This document shows, in pieces, positions 7,151 through 13,068 of a DNA stretch of 44,289 bases. How positions within the stretch are numbered: the stretch's first letter is position 1; each line of letters begins with the position of its first letter. This stretch comes from a virus: positions 1 through 44,289 of IMG/VR virus record IMGVR_UViG_3300048833_000078. The stretch is one strand, 5' to 3'. Made by a program: the position numbers and the translations under genes. The notes beneath the pieces were generated by a model, which ran no database searches, was not told where the DNA came from, and saw only the letters and a program-made list of their open reading frames with translations.

Positions 7151-7705
7151 TCAGCCGTTGCCGTTGCCGTTGCCGTAGCCGTTGCCGTAGCCGTTGCCGT
7201 AGCCGTCGCCGTAGCCGTTGCCGTAGCCGTTGCCGTAGCCGTTGCCGTAGCCGTTGCCGTAGCCGTTGCCGTAGCCGTCGCCGTTGCCGTAGCCGTTGCC
7301 GTAGCCGTTGCCGTAGCCGTCGCCGTTGCCGTTGCCGTAGCCGTTGCCGTTGCCGTCGCCGTTGCCGTCGCCGTTGCCGTAGCCGTCGCCGTCGCCGTAG
7401 CCGTTGCCGTAGCCGTCGCCGTAGCCGTTGCCGTCGCCGTCGCCGTAGCCGTAGCCGTTGCCGTTGCCGTCGCCGTAGCCGTCGCCGTAGCCGTCGCCGT
7501 TGCCCTGGCTGTGCTGTTCCGCTTGATCCACGTATCGCCGCTCTTCTTCGGTCAGCAGCGCTCTGATCTTGCTGGCAGGCATTGCCGCGCTCACGCGCCC
7601 GGCTACCCGCTCTAGGGTGGCATAAGCCCCCGAGACGCAGGCGCCGCTGCGGATGATGTCATCGATCGTGAGCAGCGGATCATCTGGGATTACGCCGCCT
7701 GCCAT
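7151..7705 (-). CDS. Gly-Asn/Asp/Tyr repeat protein (184 aa)
   Basis: 184 aa. The first 67 residues form an ordinary helical domain (I-D-D-I-I-R-S-G-A-C and a later L-T-E-E-E-R-R-Y-V-D). The remaining residues are 58 perfect G-X dipeptides, where X is Asn, Asp or Tyr, plus a final Gly. The tail is acidic to neutral, extended and probably disordered or Ca2+-binding; no canonical RTX nonapeptide is seen. The gene overlaps the upstream gene by 16 nt, and its stop lies immediately after the repeat. The N-terminal domain is not recognised. Confidence 0.75.
   Translation of the reverse strand: MAGGVIPDDPLLTIDDIIRSGACVSGAYATLERVAGRVSAAMPASKIRALLTEEERRYVDQAEQHSQGNGDGYGDGYGDGNGNGYGYGDGDGNGYGDGYGNGYGDGDGYGNGDGNGDGNGNGYGNGNGDGYGNGYGNGYGNGDGYGNGYGNGYGNGYGNGYGNGYGDGYGNGYGNGYGNGNGNG
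7155..7502. repeat. Hexanucleotide microsatellite, 58 tandem CCGTNG units
   Basis: 348 bp made of exactly 58 uninterrupted hexamers: CCGTTG, CCGTAG and CCGTCG in mixed order (read on the plus strand). On the minus strand they encode Gly-Asn, Gly-Tyr and Gly-Asp within the gene at 7151-7705. Only the fifth base of the unit varies. Because the unit is two codons long, expansion or contraction changes tail length without changing frame. Confidence 0.97.
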
Positions 7706-7977
7706 TTGGACCAGGCCTCCGCCGTGATGTCGAAGACGGCGGTGATGTCATGCAGCACCGGGATATCTGCGGGGGCGCTGATCTTGCTCTTGTCGGTCGG
7801 GCCGGTGGCGCAGAGCTGCATCAGGCCCTTGGTGGTGCCCCAGTAGATCGCCATACGGGCCTGCTTGAGGGCCATGGTCGGCGCGGCGATATCCTGATCC
7901 TGCGGCACAAGGCCCGCGAACACGCCGCGGTGCTTGGTCGTGACAAGGATTGCCCGCATTTCGGCGGCATCGGTCAT
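7690..7977 (-). CDS. Phage protein resembling DUF6948 (95 aa)
   Basis: 95 aa. The layout A-I-L-V-T-T-K-H-R-G-V-F-A-G-L-V, then M-A-L-K-Q-A-R-M-A-I-Y-W, then a C-terminal I-x-D-I-T-A-V-F-D-I-T resembles the DUF6948 family of small phage proteins of unknown function. The start at 7977 has AGGAA 7-8 nt upstream and is preferred over the in-frame start at 7998. It is part of the leftward operon. Confidence 0.68.
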   Translation of the reverse strand: MTDAAEMRAILVTTKHRGVFAGLVPQDQDIAAPTMALKQARMAIYWGTTKGLMQLCATGPTDKSKISAPADIPVLHDITAVFDITAEAWSKWQAA

Positions 7978-8119
7978 CGTGATTTCCTTTCGGTTCAAAC
8001 TTGTTCTCTGGCTTCTGAAGATGCGCCCCGACCCGTTTCAGTGGTGGCTTCATGGGCCGGGGCAGTTCCAACAGGGAGTGCGGGGAAGGCGCCGCCCCGC
8101 GCGGCATGGGGCGGGCGGC

Positions 8120-8494
8120 TCAGGTCATGCCGAGCGCCTGCTTGTACATTTCGAGGATGGCTTCCTCTTCCGCGATTTCGTCGGGCTTGCGCTTGCGCAG
8201 TGCGATCAATTTGCGGATGGCCTTGGTGTCGTAGCCACGGCCCTTGGCCTCGGCCATCACCTCTTTCTGCTGATCCGCGATGTCTGCCTTTTCGGCGGCC
8301 AGCTGCTCGAACCGCTCGATGAAGTTCCGTAGCTCATCGGCCGTCACGGCATAGGCGTGGTCGCTGACCTTCCGATCCTCGGCGGTTTCCTTCATCGGCA
8401 GTCGGCCGATCTTGCTCGCGGCGCTTTTCAGTTCGCCCATTGTCGTGTCAAACGACATTCCACCGCCGCTGATGGTGACCCGTGTCGCGTCCAT
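8120..8494 (-). CDS. gapR: GapR-like (DUF2312) nucleoid-associated protein
   Basis: 124 aa. Residues about 48-124 match DUF2312/GapR: A-D-E-L-R-N-F-I-E-R, a coiled-coil with E-V-M-A-E-A-K-G-R-G-Y-D-T-K-A-I-R-K-L-I-x-L-R-K, then E-E-E-A-I-L-E-M-Y-K-Q-A-L-G-M at the C-terminus. GapR binds overtwisted, AT-rich DNA ahead of polymerases and stimulates topoisomerases in alphaproteobacteria. An N-terminal extension of about 45 aa is unusual compared with the roughly 90-aa chromosomal proteins. The start at 8494 overlaps the upstream TM gene as ATGA. A phage copy may manage supercoiling during replication or interfere with host GapR. Confidence 0.88.
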   Translation of the reverse strand: MDATRVTISGGGMSFDTTMGELKSAASKIGRLPMKETAEDRKVSDHAYAVTADELRNFIERFEQLAAEKADIADQQKEVMAEAKGRGYDTKAIRKLIALRKRKPDEIAEEEAILEMYKQALGMT

Positions 8495-8706
8495 CACCAC
8501 CCCCGCAGCGCTTCGGCCTGGGCGTGGATGGTCTGCAGATCGCCCGAGGCGAGGCGCAGGTAGCCATCGGCCAGAAGCAGCACGGCAAAGGCGAACGGGA
8601 TGAACGGCAACATCTCGCGACCGATCTGGAGCGCGGTGCGGCAAGTGCGGTTCAGCTTCTCCCTGCGGATGGTGCGCGCATTGATCTGCGCTTGTGGCGA
8701 AAACAT
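8494..8706 (-). CDS. Small single-TM membrane protein (70 aa)
   Basis: 70 aa. A basic N-terminus (R-T-I-R-R-E-K-L-N-R) is followed by one TM segment (residues about 32-51, F-I-P-F-A-F-A-V-L-L-L-A-D). AGGA lies about 9 nt before the ATG at 8706. It overlaps the GapR-like gene by 4 nt. Function unknown. Confidence 0.66.
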   Translation of the reverse strand: MFSPQAQINARTIRREKLNRTCRTALQIGREMLPFIPFAFAVLLLADGYLRLASGDLQTIHAQAEALRGW

Positions 8707-8771
8707 TGGGCAAATCCTTTTGGGCTGAGGGTCTCGGGATGCCGCCCCGCGAGGGCGGTCACCGGAAAGCC

Positions 8772-9098
8772 TCAGGCAGCCTTGGGGTGACCGCCGAGAC
8801 GGGCGGGCAGGTCCAGCGCGACATGGGCAATGGGGGCATAGGGGCCGGGCGTGGCGATGCGGATCTGCAGCGCATCGTCATAGATGCAGGCATGCAGAGC
8901 GCGGCCATCGGGGCAGTCACCGCGCAGAACCCAAGTCGAGTCCACGGCAACCTCGCGCAGGGAGGGGCGGCCCTTGTCGAAGTCCTGCACGGCGGGATGC
9001 GTGGCGCGGGCCCAGTCCCATGCGGCGCGAAGGCGGTCCAGCGCCATGCGCGAGCGAACGGCGGGCGGATCGATGCGGGGAAGGCGGCTGTCCATCAT
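8772..9098 (-). CDS. Hypothetical phage protein (108 aa)
   Basis: 108 aa, no recognised domain. A helical Arg/Ala-rich N-terminal half (residues 15-40) is followed by a beta-rich half with V-D-S-T-W-V-L-R-G-D and C-x-D-G-R. The start at 9098 (ATGATG) overlaps the upstream gene's stop. It belongs to the leftward operon. Confidence 0.65.
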   Translation of the reverse strand: MMDSRLPRIDPPAVRSRMALDRLRAAWDWARATHPAVQDFDKGRPSLREVAVDSTWVLRGDCPDGRALHACIYDDALQIRIATPGPYAPIAHVALDLPARLGGHPKAA

Positions 9099-9346
9099 GC
9101 TGCATCCCCATCGGTGGGCCAGCTGCGCGAGGGCGCGGCGACCGGGCGGCGGGATGCGCGGATCACGTCAGCGTTGTGGCGCCAAGCTTCGATCTGCTGG
9201 GCTTTCGTAAGGTGCTGATAGTCCACAAAGTTGCGTAGCTCGCGCATCGCCTGCGCGGCGCTGGAAAGGACTGTGGCGCGGTTCAGTGTGGGTGGATCGG
9301 GCAGGTTGGCCACGGGCGGGCCGGATATGATGATGATAACTGACAT
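9095..9346 (-). CDS. First gene of the leftward operon, hypothetical (83 aa)
   Basis: 83 aa, beginning MSVIIIISGPPVANL, with a later helical segment (A-A-Q-A-M-R-E-L-R-N-F-V) and a basic end. GGAG lies 7 nt upstream of the ATG at 9346, which is preferred over the in-frame ATG at 9358. It sits directly behind the operator-controlled leftward promoter and would be the first product made on derepression. Function unknown. Confidence 0.65.
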   Translation of the reverse strand: MSVIIIISGPPVANLPDPPTLNRATVLSSAAQAMRELRNFVDYQHLTKAQQIEAWRHNADVIRASRRPVAAPSRSWPTDGDAA

Positions 9347-9376
9347 GATGGTCTCCATCGGGTTGCGATGGAAATC

Positions 9377-9404
9377 ATTTGATCCGATAATTTCGGATTG
9401 TCAA
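9377..9404 (-). promoter_or_regulatory. Leftward promoter with an operator filling the spacer
   Basis: On the minus strand a perfect -35 TTGACA lies at 9404-9399. Next comes the 17-bp palindrome ATCCGATAATTTCGGAT (9382-9398, self-complementary in its arms), then a -10-like TCAAAT (9382-9377, 4 of 6 consensus bases). A second operator, TCCGATATTTTCGGA (9413-9427), sits 30 bp upstream centre to centre, about three helical turns. A repressor on the first site would block RNA polymerase. The promoter should drive the operon from 9346 down to the integrase. Confidence 0.75.
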
Positions 9405-9412
9405 TTGCGTTA

Positions 9413-9427
9413 TCCGATATTTTCGGA
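9413..9427. promoter_or_regulatory. Operator copy 2 (TCCGA-N5-TCGGA)
   Basis: 15-bp palindrome TCCGATATTTTCGGA with 5-bp arms identical to the copy at 9383-9397. It lies just upstream of the TTGACA of the leftward promoter. The 30-bp centre-to-centre spacing puts both copies on one DNA face, which would allow cooperative repressor binding. Confidence 0.78.
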
Positions 9428-9582
9428 CTAAGTTTGTCCACACTCAGGACGCAATGAGGCGCAGCACTCGCATCGGGCGCGAGGTGCCGAACTGACATGG
9501 AGGTTCTTGGGGATGTTGATTCGACTGATGATTATGCTGTTGAGGCTGGGTATCAACCCGCAACGGGTGTTCTTTCCGTGTC

Positions 9583-9888
9583 TCAGTCGAGGTCGCGGAG
9601 AGCATCTAACAATGCGAGCTGAACGTCGCCGGGGAGAGGAAGAAACTCGCCAAAAAGAATGAAGTTTGGGCCTATTCTATGATTTCTGTAAAGGTATTCA
9701 AGTACTTCAATTGACGGTGCGCCTTTCACCTCTTGGCTGTTATAGGTGGTCACCTTCACGTTTGCCAGGGCGGCAAACTCCTTCTGCTGGCCTGTGACTG
9801 TGCTTCTCGCGGCGCGAAGTCGCCGTGAGATTGCCTCAGGGGAAGAGTCCTTGAAGCGGAAGATCTTCTCTTTGTCGTTGATGTCCAT
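9583..9888 (-). CDS. XRE-type phage repressor (short form)
   Basis: 101 aa. Residues about 18-75 (I-S-R-R-L-R-A-A-R, Q-K-E-F-A-A-L-A-N-V-K-V-T-T-Y-N-S-Q-E, then A-P-S-I-E-V-L-E-Y-L-Y) have the five-helix XRE HTH layout. There is no C-terminal S24/LexA-like autoprotease domain, so RecA-driven self-cleavage is not expected and induction must work another way. The gene is divergent from the Cro-like gene across an 84-90-bp region holding two operators. Position and fold make it the likely prophage repressor. GAGGT lies 11 nt before the ATG. Confidence 0.78.
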   Translation of the reverse strand: MDINDKEKIFRFKDSSPEAISRRLRAARSTVTGQQKEFAALANVKVTTYNSQEVKGAPSIEVLEYLYRNHRIGPNFILFGEFLPLPGDVQLALLDALRDLD

Positions 9889-9909
9889 GCTGCAGTCTTA
9901 CCTCGGCTA

Positions 9910-9924
9910 TCCGAAAAAATCGAA
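9910..9924. promoter_or_regulatory. Operator copy 3, imperfect (TCCGA-N5-TCGAA)
   Basis: TCCGAAAAAATCGAA has one mismatch in the right arm relative to the consensus TCCGA-N5-TCGGA. It sits 22 bp upstream of the repressor start, so it would overlap the repressor's own promoter or leader. It is a plausible low-affinity autoregulatory site, like OR3 of lambda. Confidence 0.68.
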
Positions 9925-9943
9925 TCCTGACCTTTGCTCGGGC

Positions 9944-9972
9944 TTGCAAATCCGAAAAGTTCGGATTAACGG
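9944..9972 (+). promoter_or_regulatory. Rightward promoter with operator copy 4 in the spacer
   Basis: A -35-like TTGCAA (9944-9949) is followed by the 17-bp ATCCGAAAAGTTCGGAT (9950-9966) and a weak -10 position (9967-9972). This is the same operator-in-spacer design as the leftward promoter. With flanking bases the palindrome is 19 bp (9949-9967). If the spacing is right, transcription would start at about 9979, the A of the Cro-like gene's ATG. The -35 matches 4 of 6 bases and the -10 is poor, so the promoter call is weaker than the operator call. Confidence 0.62.
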
Positions 9973-9978
9973 TTGGGT

Positions 9979-10224
9979 ATGTATGAGAACCCACGCGCCT
10001 TTGTTGATGCACTTGGAGGGTACCGAAAGGTAGCCGCTCGCCTCGAAATTGGCTCGAACACCCTCCATGGGTATATCACCGCCGGGAGTATACCGGCGAA
10101 GTGGTATAGTGCGTTCATTGCGCTCGCTGCAGAGTTGGGGGTCGAGCCACCGTCGCGGTCCCTCTTTTCCTTTGAGCAATTGCCGGTGAAGTCGGGCCTC
10201 ATTCAGCCGGGGGAGGCCGCATGA
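9979..10224 (+). CDS. Cro-like HTH regulator
   Basis: 81 aa. The N-terminal 55 residues (F-V-D-A-L-G-G-Y-R-K-V-A-A-R-L-E-I-G-S-N-T-L-H-G-Y-I, then I-P-A-K-W-Y-S-A-F-I-A-L-A) fit a YdaS/Cro-type HTH in which G-G-x-x-x-V-A precedes the recognition helix. A TTG at 9973 is also in frame, but the ATG at 9979 is preferred. No Shine-Dalgarno sequence is visible and the operator ends 13 bp before the ATG, so the message may be leaderless. It is transcribed away from the repressor gene. Confidence 0.75.
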   Translation: MYENPRAFVDALGGYRKVAARLEIGSNTLHGYITAGSIPAKWYSAFIALAAELGVEPPSRSLFSFEQLPVKSGLIQPGEAA

Positions 10225-10256
10225 TCGTGATCGTGCCTGACCGTGGGGTGATGGCG

Positions 10257-10928
10257 CTACTCGAACGCGGCAGTCATCTTTTGAACCTCCGGAGTGATGC
10301 CGTCGCCGCTGTGAATAATCTGGTGCAGCGCGCGGTTGAAAGCTTCTACGCGCTTAGGGCTGTGCCAGTTCTCGTTCGCGGTGTTGATGAATGCGCGCAA
10401 AAATGCGGCCGTAGGTTGCAAGTTCTGAATGCCTTTGCTGACAATGGGCCACGCACCTCTTCGGTCGCCCCATGGGATGAATCTCCCCGGGATATCGAAG
10501 CGGGCATCCTTTCTCGCAAATTCGGCGATCGTGTGTTCCGCAATGCCAATGGGGCAGTTTGCGCTGGTCGCGATGATCTTCAGGATCGACAGTTCGCACA
10601 TCAGCGCGGCGAGAATGGCCGCCGCGAGGTGGACGTTGTCGTATCGGTGCGGTGGGCAAGCAAATCGAACGTTGTCCATGATATCGTCAACCTCGGAAGA
10701 GTCGATAGGCTCGCCGCTGTCTTCGGCTCTGTAGCCGGTGATTTTGTCGCGCCGAAACGTCCGATACATGGACTTATCGAGGTCTACGGCGCCGATGAAA
10801 TCTCCGTCTGTGACGATGATGGGGGCAATCTTCCGCCACTTAAAACCGTCAGTATTGGACGGTGGGTATTCGATAATGATCAGGCGCGCCGGGCCAATAA
10901 TTGTGGCTTCGTTCGTGTTTTGACGCAT
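10257..10928 (-). CDS. WYL-like domain protein in the immunity region
   Basis: 223 aa. Residues about 12-65 (R-L-I-I-I-E-Y, W-R-K-I-A-P-I-I-V, F-I-G-A-V-D-L-D-K, R-T-F-R-R-D-K-I) follow the WYL ligand-binding pattern of a strand, R-x-[IV]-x-P, strand, then R-x-F-x-x-D-R-I. The C-terminal 150 residues are helical with three cysteines and are not recognised; no clear HTH is seen. GGAGGAGCCG precedes the ATG at 10928, strongly supporting this start over the open frame upstream to 11015. It lies opposite to its plus-strand neighbours. The reverse frame is also open over most of this span but lacks protein-like features. Confidence 0.65.
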   Translation of the reverse strand: MRQNTNEATIIGPARLIIIEYPPSNTDGFKWRKIAPIIVTDGDFIGAVDLDKSMYRTFRRDKITGYRAEDSGEPIDSSEVDDIMDNVRFACPPHRYDNVHLAAAILAALMCELSILKIIATSANCPIGIAEHTIAEFARKDARFDIPGRFIPWGDRRGAWPIVSKGIQNLQPTAAFLRAFINTANENWHSPKRVEAFNRALHQIIHSGDGITPEVQKMTAAFE

Positions 10929-11008
10929 CGGCTCCTCCAAGGTTTCCCGAGGAAAGCTAGTCGCTGCGCAGCCTGCAAAGCAATCTTTCCACAAAAGGAC
11001 GTCGCCTG

Positions 11009-11362
11009 ATGTCACCTCGCATCCTCCATTCCGTCTCTGGTGGTCAATCTGCGGTGTCGGGCGCCCAAAAGTCCCGTTCGAATGTCTTTGCGTTCCGGCC
11101 TCGGCGGTCGGATCCGCAAATCGATGTGACCCGTGAAGAGGCGCAGGCCTGGTGGGCTGATGTGCTGCGCCGTCGCCTTCCAGATGTGACGGATATCGTG
11201 CGGGTGTTTCAGGTTACGGATCAGACCGCACGGAACTGGCTTGTCGGCTTCTCGCGGCCTCATTCCAACATCATGCTCAAGGCTGCAATCCTGTGGCCCG
11301 ACGAGTTTCAGGCTGTTGCCGAACAGGCGCGCGACCAGTCCACGCTTCGGAGGGCAGCATGA
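11009..11362 (+). CDS. HTH-like phage protein (117 aa)
   Basis: 117 aa. The basic, polar first 35 residues look disordered. Residues about 40-100 include D-V-T-D-I-V-R-V-F-Q-V-T-D-Q-T-A-R-N-W-L, a good HTH match with an F-x-V-T-D-Q-T-A-x-N-W recognition segment. AGGA lies 9 nt before the ATG. It is the first gene of the rightward coupled series and overlaps the next by ATGA. Possible role: early regulator. Confidence 0.7.
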   Translation: MSPRILHSVSGGQSAVSGAQKSRSNVFAFRPRRSDPQIDVTREEAQAWWADVLRRRLPDVTDIVRVFQVTDQTARNWLVGFSRPHSNIMLKAAILWPDEFQAVAEQARDQSTLRRAA

Positions 11363-11742
11363 CGGGGTTCCGTTTGCCGCCCGCTGGTGCTGCCGGTGTT
11401 TCCCGGCAGCTTCGCGAAATCCAGAGCAATCAGCGTCCTGGAATCGGCGACGTCGCCGTGGTGCTGTGGGCTATTGCGGAAGTCATCGGTTGTCGAACCG
11501 ACAAGGCAACCGCCCTTTGGCATGCCGGAACCTATCTGACCGTCGATATCCTGGATGATGACTACGATGGTGTGCCGGACTTCGATGCGCTGTCAGCGCG
11601 GCTGCTGTTGGATTTGGCAGCATCAACTGGCCGGGTTGTCGCGCTCGGCGCGCCTGTCGTCAGTGAGGGAGCGGGCATTATCGGGATCGAACTGCGTGCG
11701 AACCGTGCGGGTGGTCTGATCTTGTCGATGGCGGTGCTGTGA
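11359..11742 (+). CDS. Hypothetical phage protein (127 aa)
   Basis: 127 aa, beginning MTGFRLPPAGAAGV. A helical segment (V-A-V-V-L-W-A-I-A-E-V-I-G-C) and an acidic D-I-L-D-D-D-Y-D-G-V-P-D loop are visible. The start at 11359 is set by the ATGA overlap with the gene before it. No family recognised. Confidence 0.62.
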   Translation: MTGFRLPPAGAAGVSRQLREIQSNQRPGIGDVAVVLWAIAEVIGCRTDKATALWHAGTYLTVDILDDDYDGVPDFDALSARLLLDLAASTGRVVALGAPVVSEGAGIIGIELRANRAGGLILSMAVL

Positions 11743-12301
11743 TGGTGGGTGTCGGCCACTCGCACCCCGGTCTCGGGGTGTTTCAAGGTAGCCATGAAGT
11801 CGTTCCTTCCTTCATGGTTCTGCGCGGTGTGCGGGGTTCAGGCCGCAGCGCCGCAGGTGGTGCCTCTGATGTAGCCCAGAGGCTTCGCCATGGGGGCGGT
11901 TCGCGCGAACGGATCGCCCCTCCAGATGGCCTTGGTTTCCGCAATGCTGGAGGTCATCGGAGTGTGATGTGCTGCGCAAGCAGTGCGTCACACCTCTCCA
12001 GCTCTCGGAGGCCGACCCGATTCTGTCAATCCAGCCTTACAGGCCGTGGGCAGCGCCCGCTGGCCGCCCGCATCCACCTTCCTGCTTCGGGTGATGCGGA
12101 AGACTTGGGCGGCACTGCCATGCTGCCCGCTTTCTATTCGAACCCGATCCCCTTAGCTGGCTTCATCCTCCTCCCGGGGTCAGCACCGCACCGCCGCGCG
12201 GCGGCGGGGATCGGTGGCGCGCCGGGTAGCGATCCCCGCGGGTCGGGCAACCGGCTCGCGGGTGATCCTGCGCAAAAAGATTTGTTGTGTGGGGTGGCAG
12301 C
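11743..12301. other. 559-bp stretch without a convincing gene; GC palindromes near its end
   Basis: Open frames here are poor in composition and none has a good start. The 3' part has CCGCCGCGCGGCGG (perfect 14-bp palindrome, 12191-12204). A 10-bp perfect inverted repeat follows, GCGGGGATCG (12204-12213) with CGATCCCCGC (12230-12239), whose 16-nt spacer contains GGCGCGCC. An AT-rich patch (AAAAAGATTTGTTGTG) lies just before the next gene. An imperfect hairpin spans 11964-11991. A regulatory or origin role is possible. Confidence 0.5.
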
Positions 12302-12826
12302 ATGAGCCTTTACGACATCATCCGCGCCGGTCGCGTGGCGCGCTGGCATGCAAACCCAGACATGGCGCACATCCGCGAGACGAATGCCGAGCATCAATGG
12401 ATGGTCGCGGTGATCCTGCTGCGGATTTGGCCCAAGGGCGAAGAGGCTCTGATCACCGAAGTGCTCTACGCCGCCCTGCACCATGATGTGGGCGAGGTGA
12501 TCGGCGATCTGCCTGCGCCGTTCAAGGACCGGCGCCCCGAGGCTGCCGCGCTGCATGCCGAAGAAGAGGCCAAGGTGCGCGAGGAAATGGGCGCGGGCTT
12601 CTGGCTGACGGCGGAAGAGCGGGACTGGCTGTCGCTGGCCGATCGGCTCGCAGCGTGGGTCCATGTCGCGCATCACCGGCCCGAGCTGCTGGACGGCGAT
12701 GGCTGGCCCGAGGCCGGTGCCTGGATCAGCACTGCGGCAAGCAAGCTCGGCTGTGCCGGCACGGTGGTCGATCTGATGCGCCGGACGCTGCGGCTCGACC
12801 CCATTGCGCATGGGGTAGCTGCATGA
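12302..12826 (+). CDS. HD-domain phosphohydrolase, YfbR-like 5'-deoxynucleotidase fold
   Basis: 174 aa. The metal ligands of the HD fold are visible: His31 (A-E-H-Q-W), His61-Asp62 (H-H-D-V-G-E-V-I-G-D) and Asp114 (L-A-D-R-L). R-W in R-V-A-R-W-H matches the YfbR substrate loop. YfbR hydrolyses deoxynucleoside 5'-monophosphates. In a phage it may adjust dNMP pools during replication. The start at 12302 is preceded by GGGGTGGCA. It heads a series of four-nucleotide overlaps that runs to 15780. Confidence 0.8.
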   Translation: MSLYDIIRAGRVARWHANPDMAHIRETNAEHQWMVAVILLRIWPKGEEALITEVLYAALHHDVGEVIGDLPAPFKDRRPEAAALHAEEEAKVREEMGAGFWLTAEERDWLSLADRLAAWVHVAHHRPELLDGDGWPEAGAWISTAASKLGCAGTVVDLMRRTLRLDPIAHGVAA

Positions 12827-13068
12827 ACGGGCATCAGACGCGCTGCCGGGCGCGTGTCCGGCAAAGCATCCGCGCCATCATCGCAACGGTCGCGGCCCAG
12901 CATGGCCTGACCGAGGCTGACATCTACGTCCGGGATCGCTCCGGCCCCGTCAGCGCTGCGCGGCGCGAGGCGTGGACCTCGGCCCATGCGGCTGGCTTCT
13001 CCATGGCGGACATCGCGCGGGTTGGCGGCTGGAACCATAGCTCGATCTGCCATGGGGTGCGCCAATGA
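12823..13068 (+). CDS. DnaA domain IV-like DNA-binding protein (81 aa)
   Basis: 81 aa. Residues 45-80 (A-A-R-R-E-A-W-T-S-A-H-A-A-G-F-S-M-A-D-I-A-R, then G-G-W-N-H-S-S-I-C-H-G-V-R) resemble DnaA domain IV, where an R-x-x-A-M helix, an I-G-x-x-F-G-x-R-D-H-[ST]-[ST] element and a final H-x-x-R contact the DnaA box. The AAA+ domain is absent. A stand-alone domain IV next to replication genes could mark or block an origin. Start fixed by ATGA overlap. Confidence 0.7.
   Translation: MNGHQTRCRARVRQSIRAIIATVAAQHGLTEADIYVRDRSGPVSAARREAWTSAHAAGFSMADIARVGGWNHSSICHGVRQ

Noticed and set aside
7155-7502. Possible CRISPR array
   Set aside because: Units are 6 bp with no spacers; it is a microsatellite inside a gene.
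7106-7615. Plus-strand Val-Ala repeat frame across the hexamers
   Set aside because: Product of the repeat itself; the minus frame has an ordinary N-terminal domain and operon context.
9497-9622. 41-aa plus-strand frame overlapping the 3' end of the repressor gene
   Set aside because: Possible antisense peptide, but no convincing promoter, Shine-Dalgarno or family.
10221-11009. 262-aa plus-strand open frame over the WYL-like gene
   Set aside because: The minus-strand product has a strong Shine-Dalgarno, a WYL-like pattern and better composition; the plus frame looks like a shadow.
11742-12305. Open frame of about 188 aa between the early genes
   Set aside because: Low-complexity Gly/Arg/Ser composition, no domain and a hairpin-rich end; kept as an unassigned stretch.
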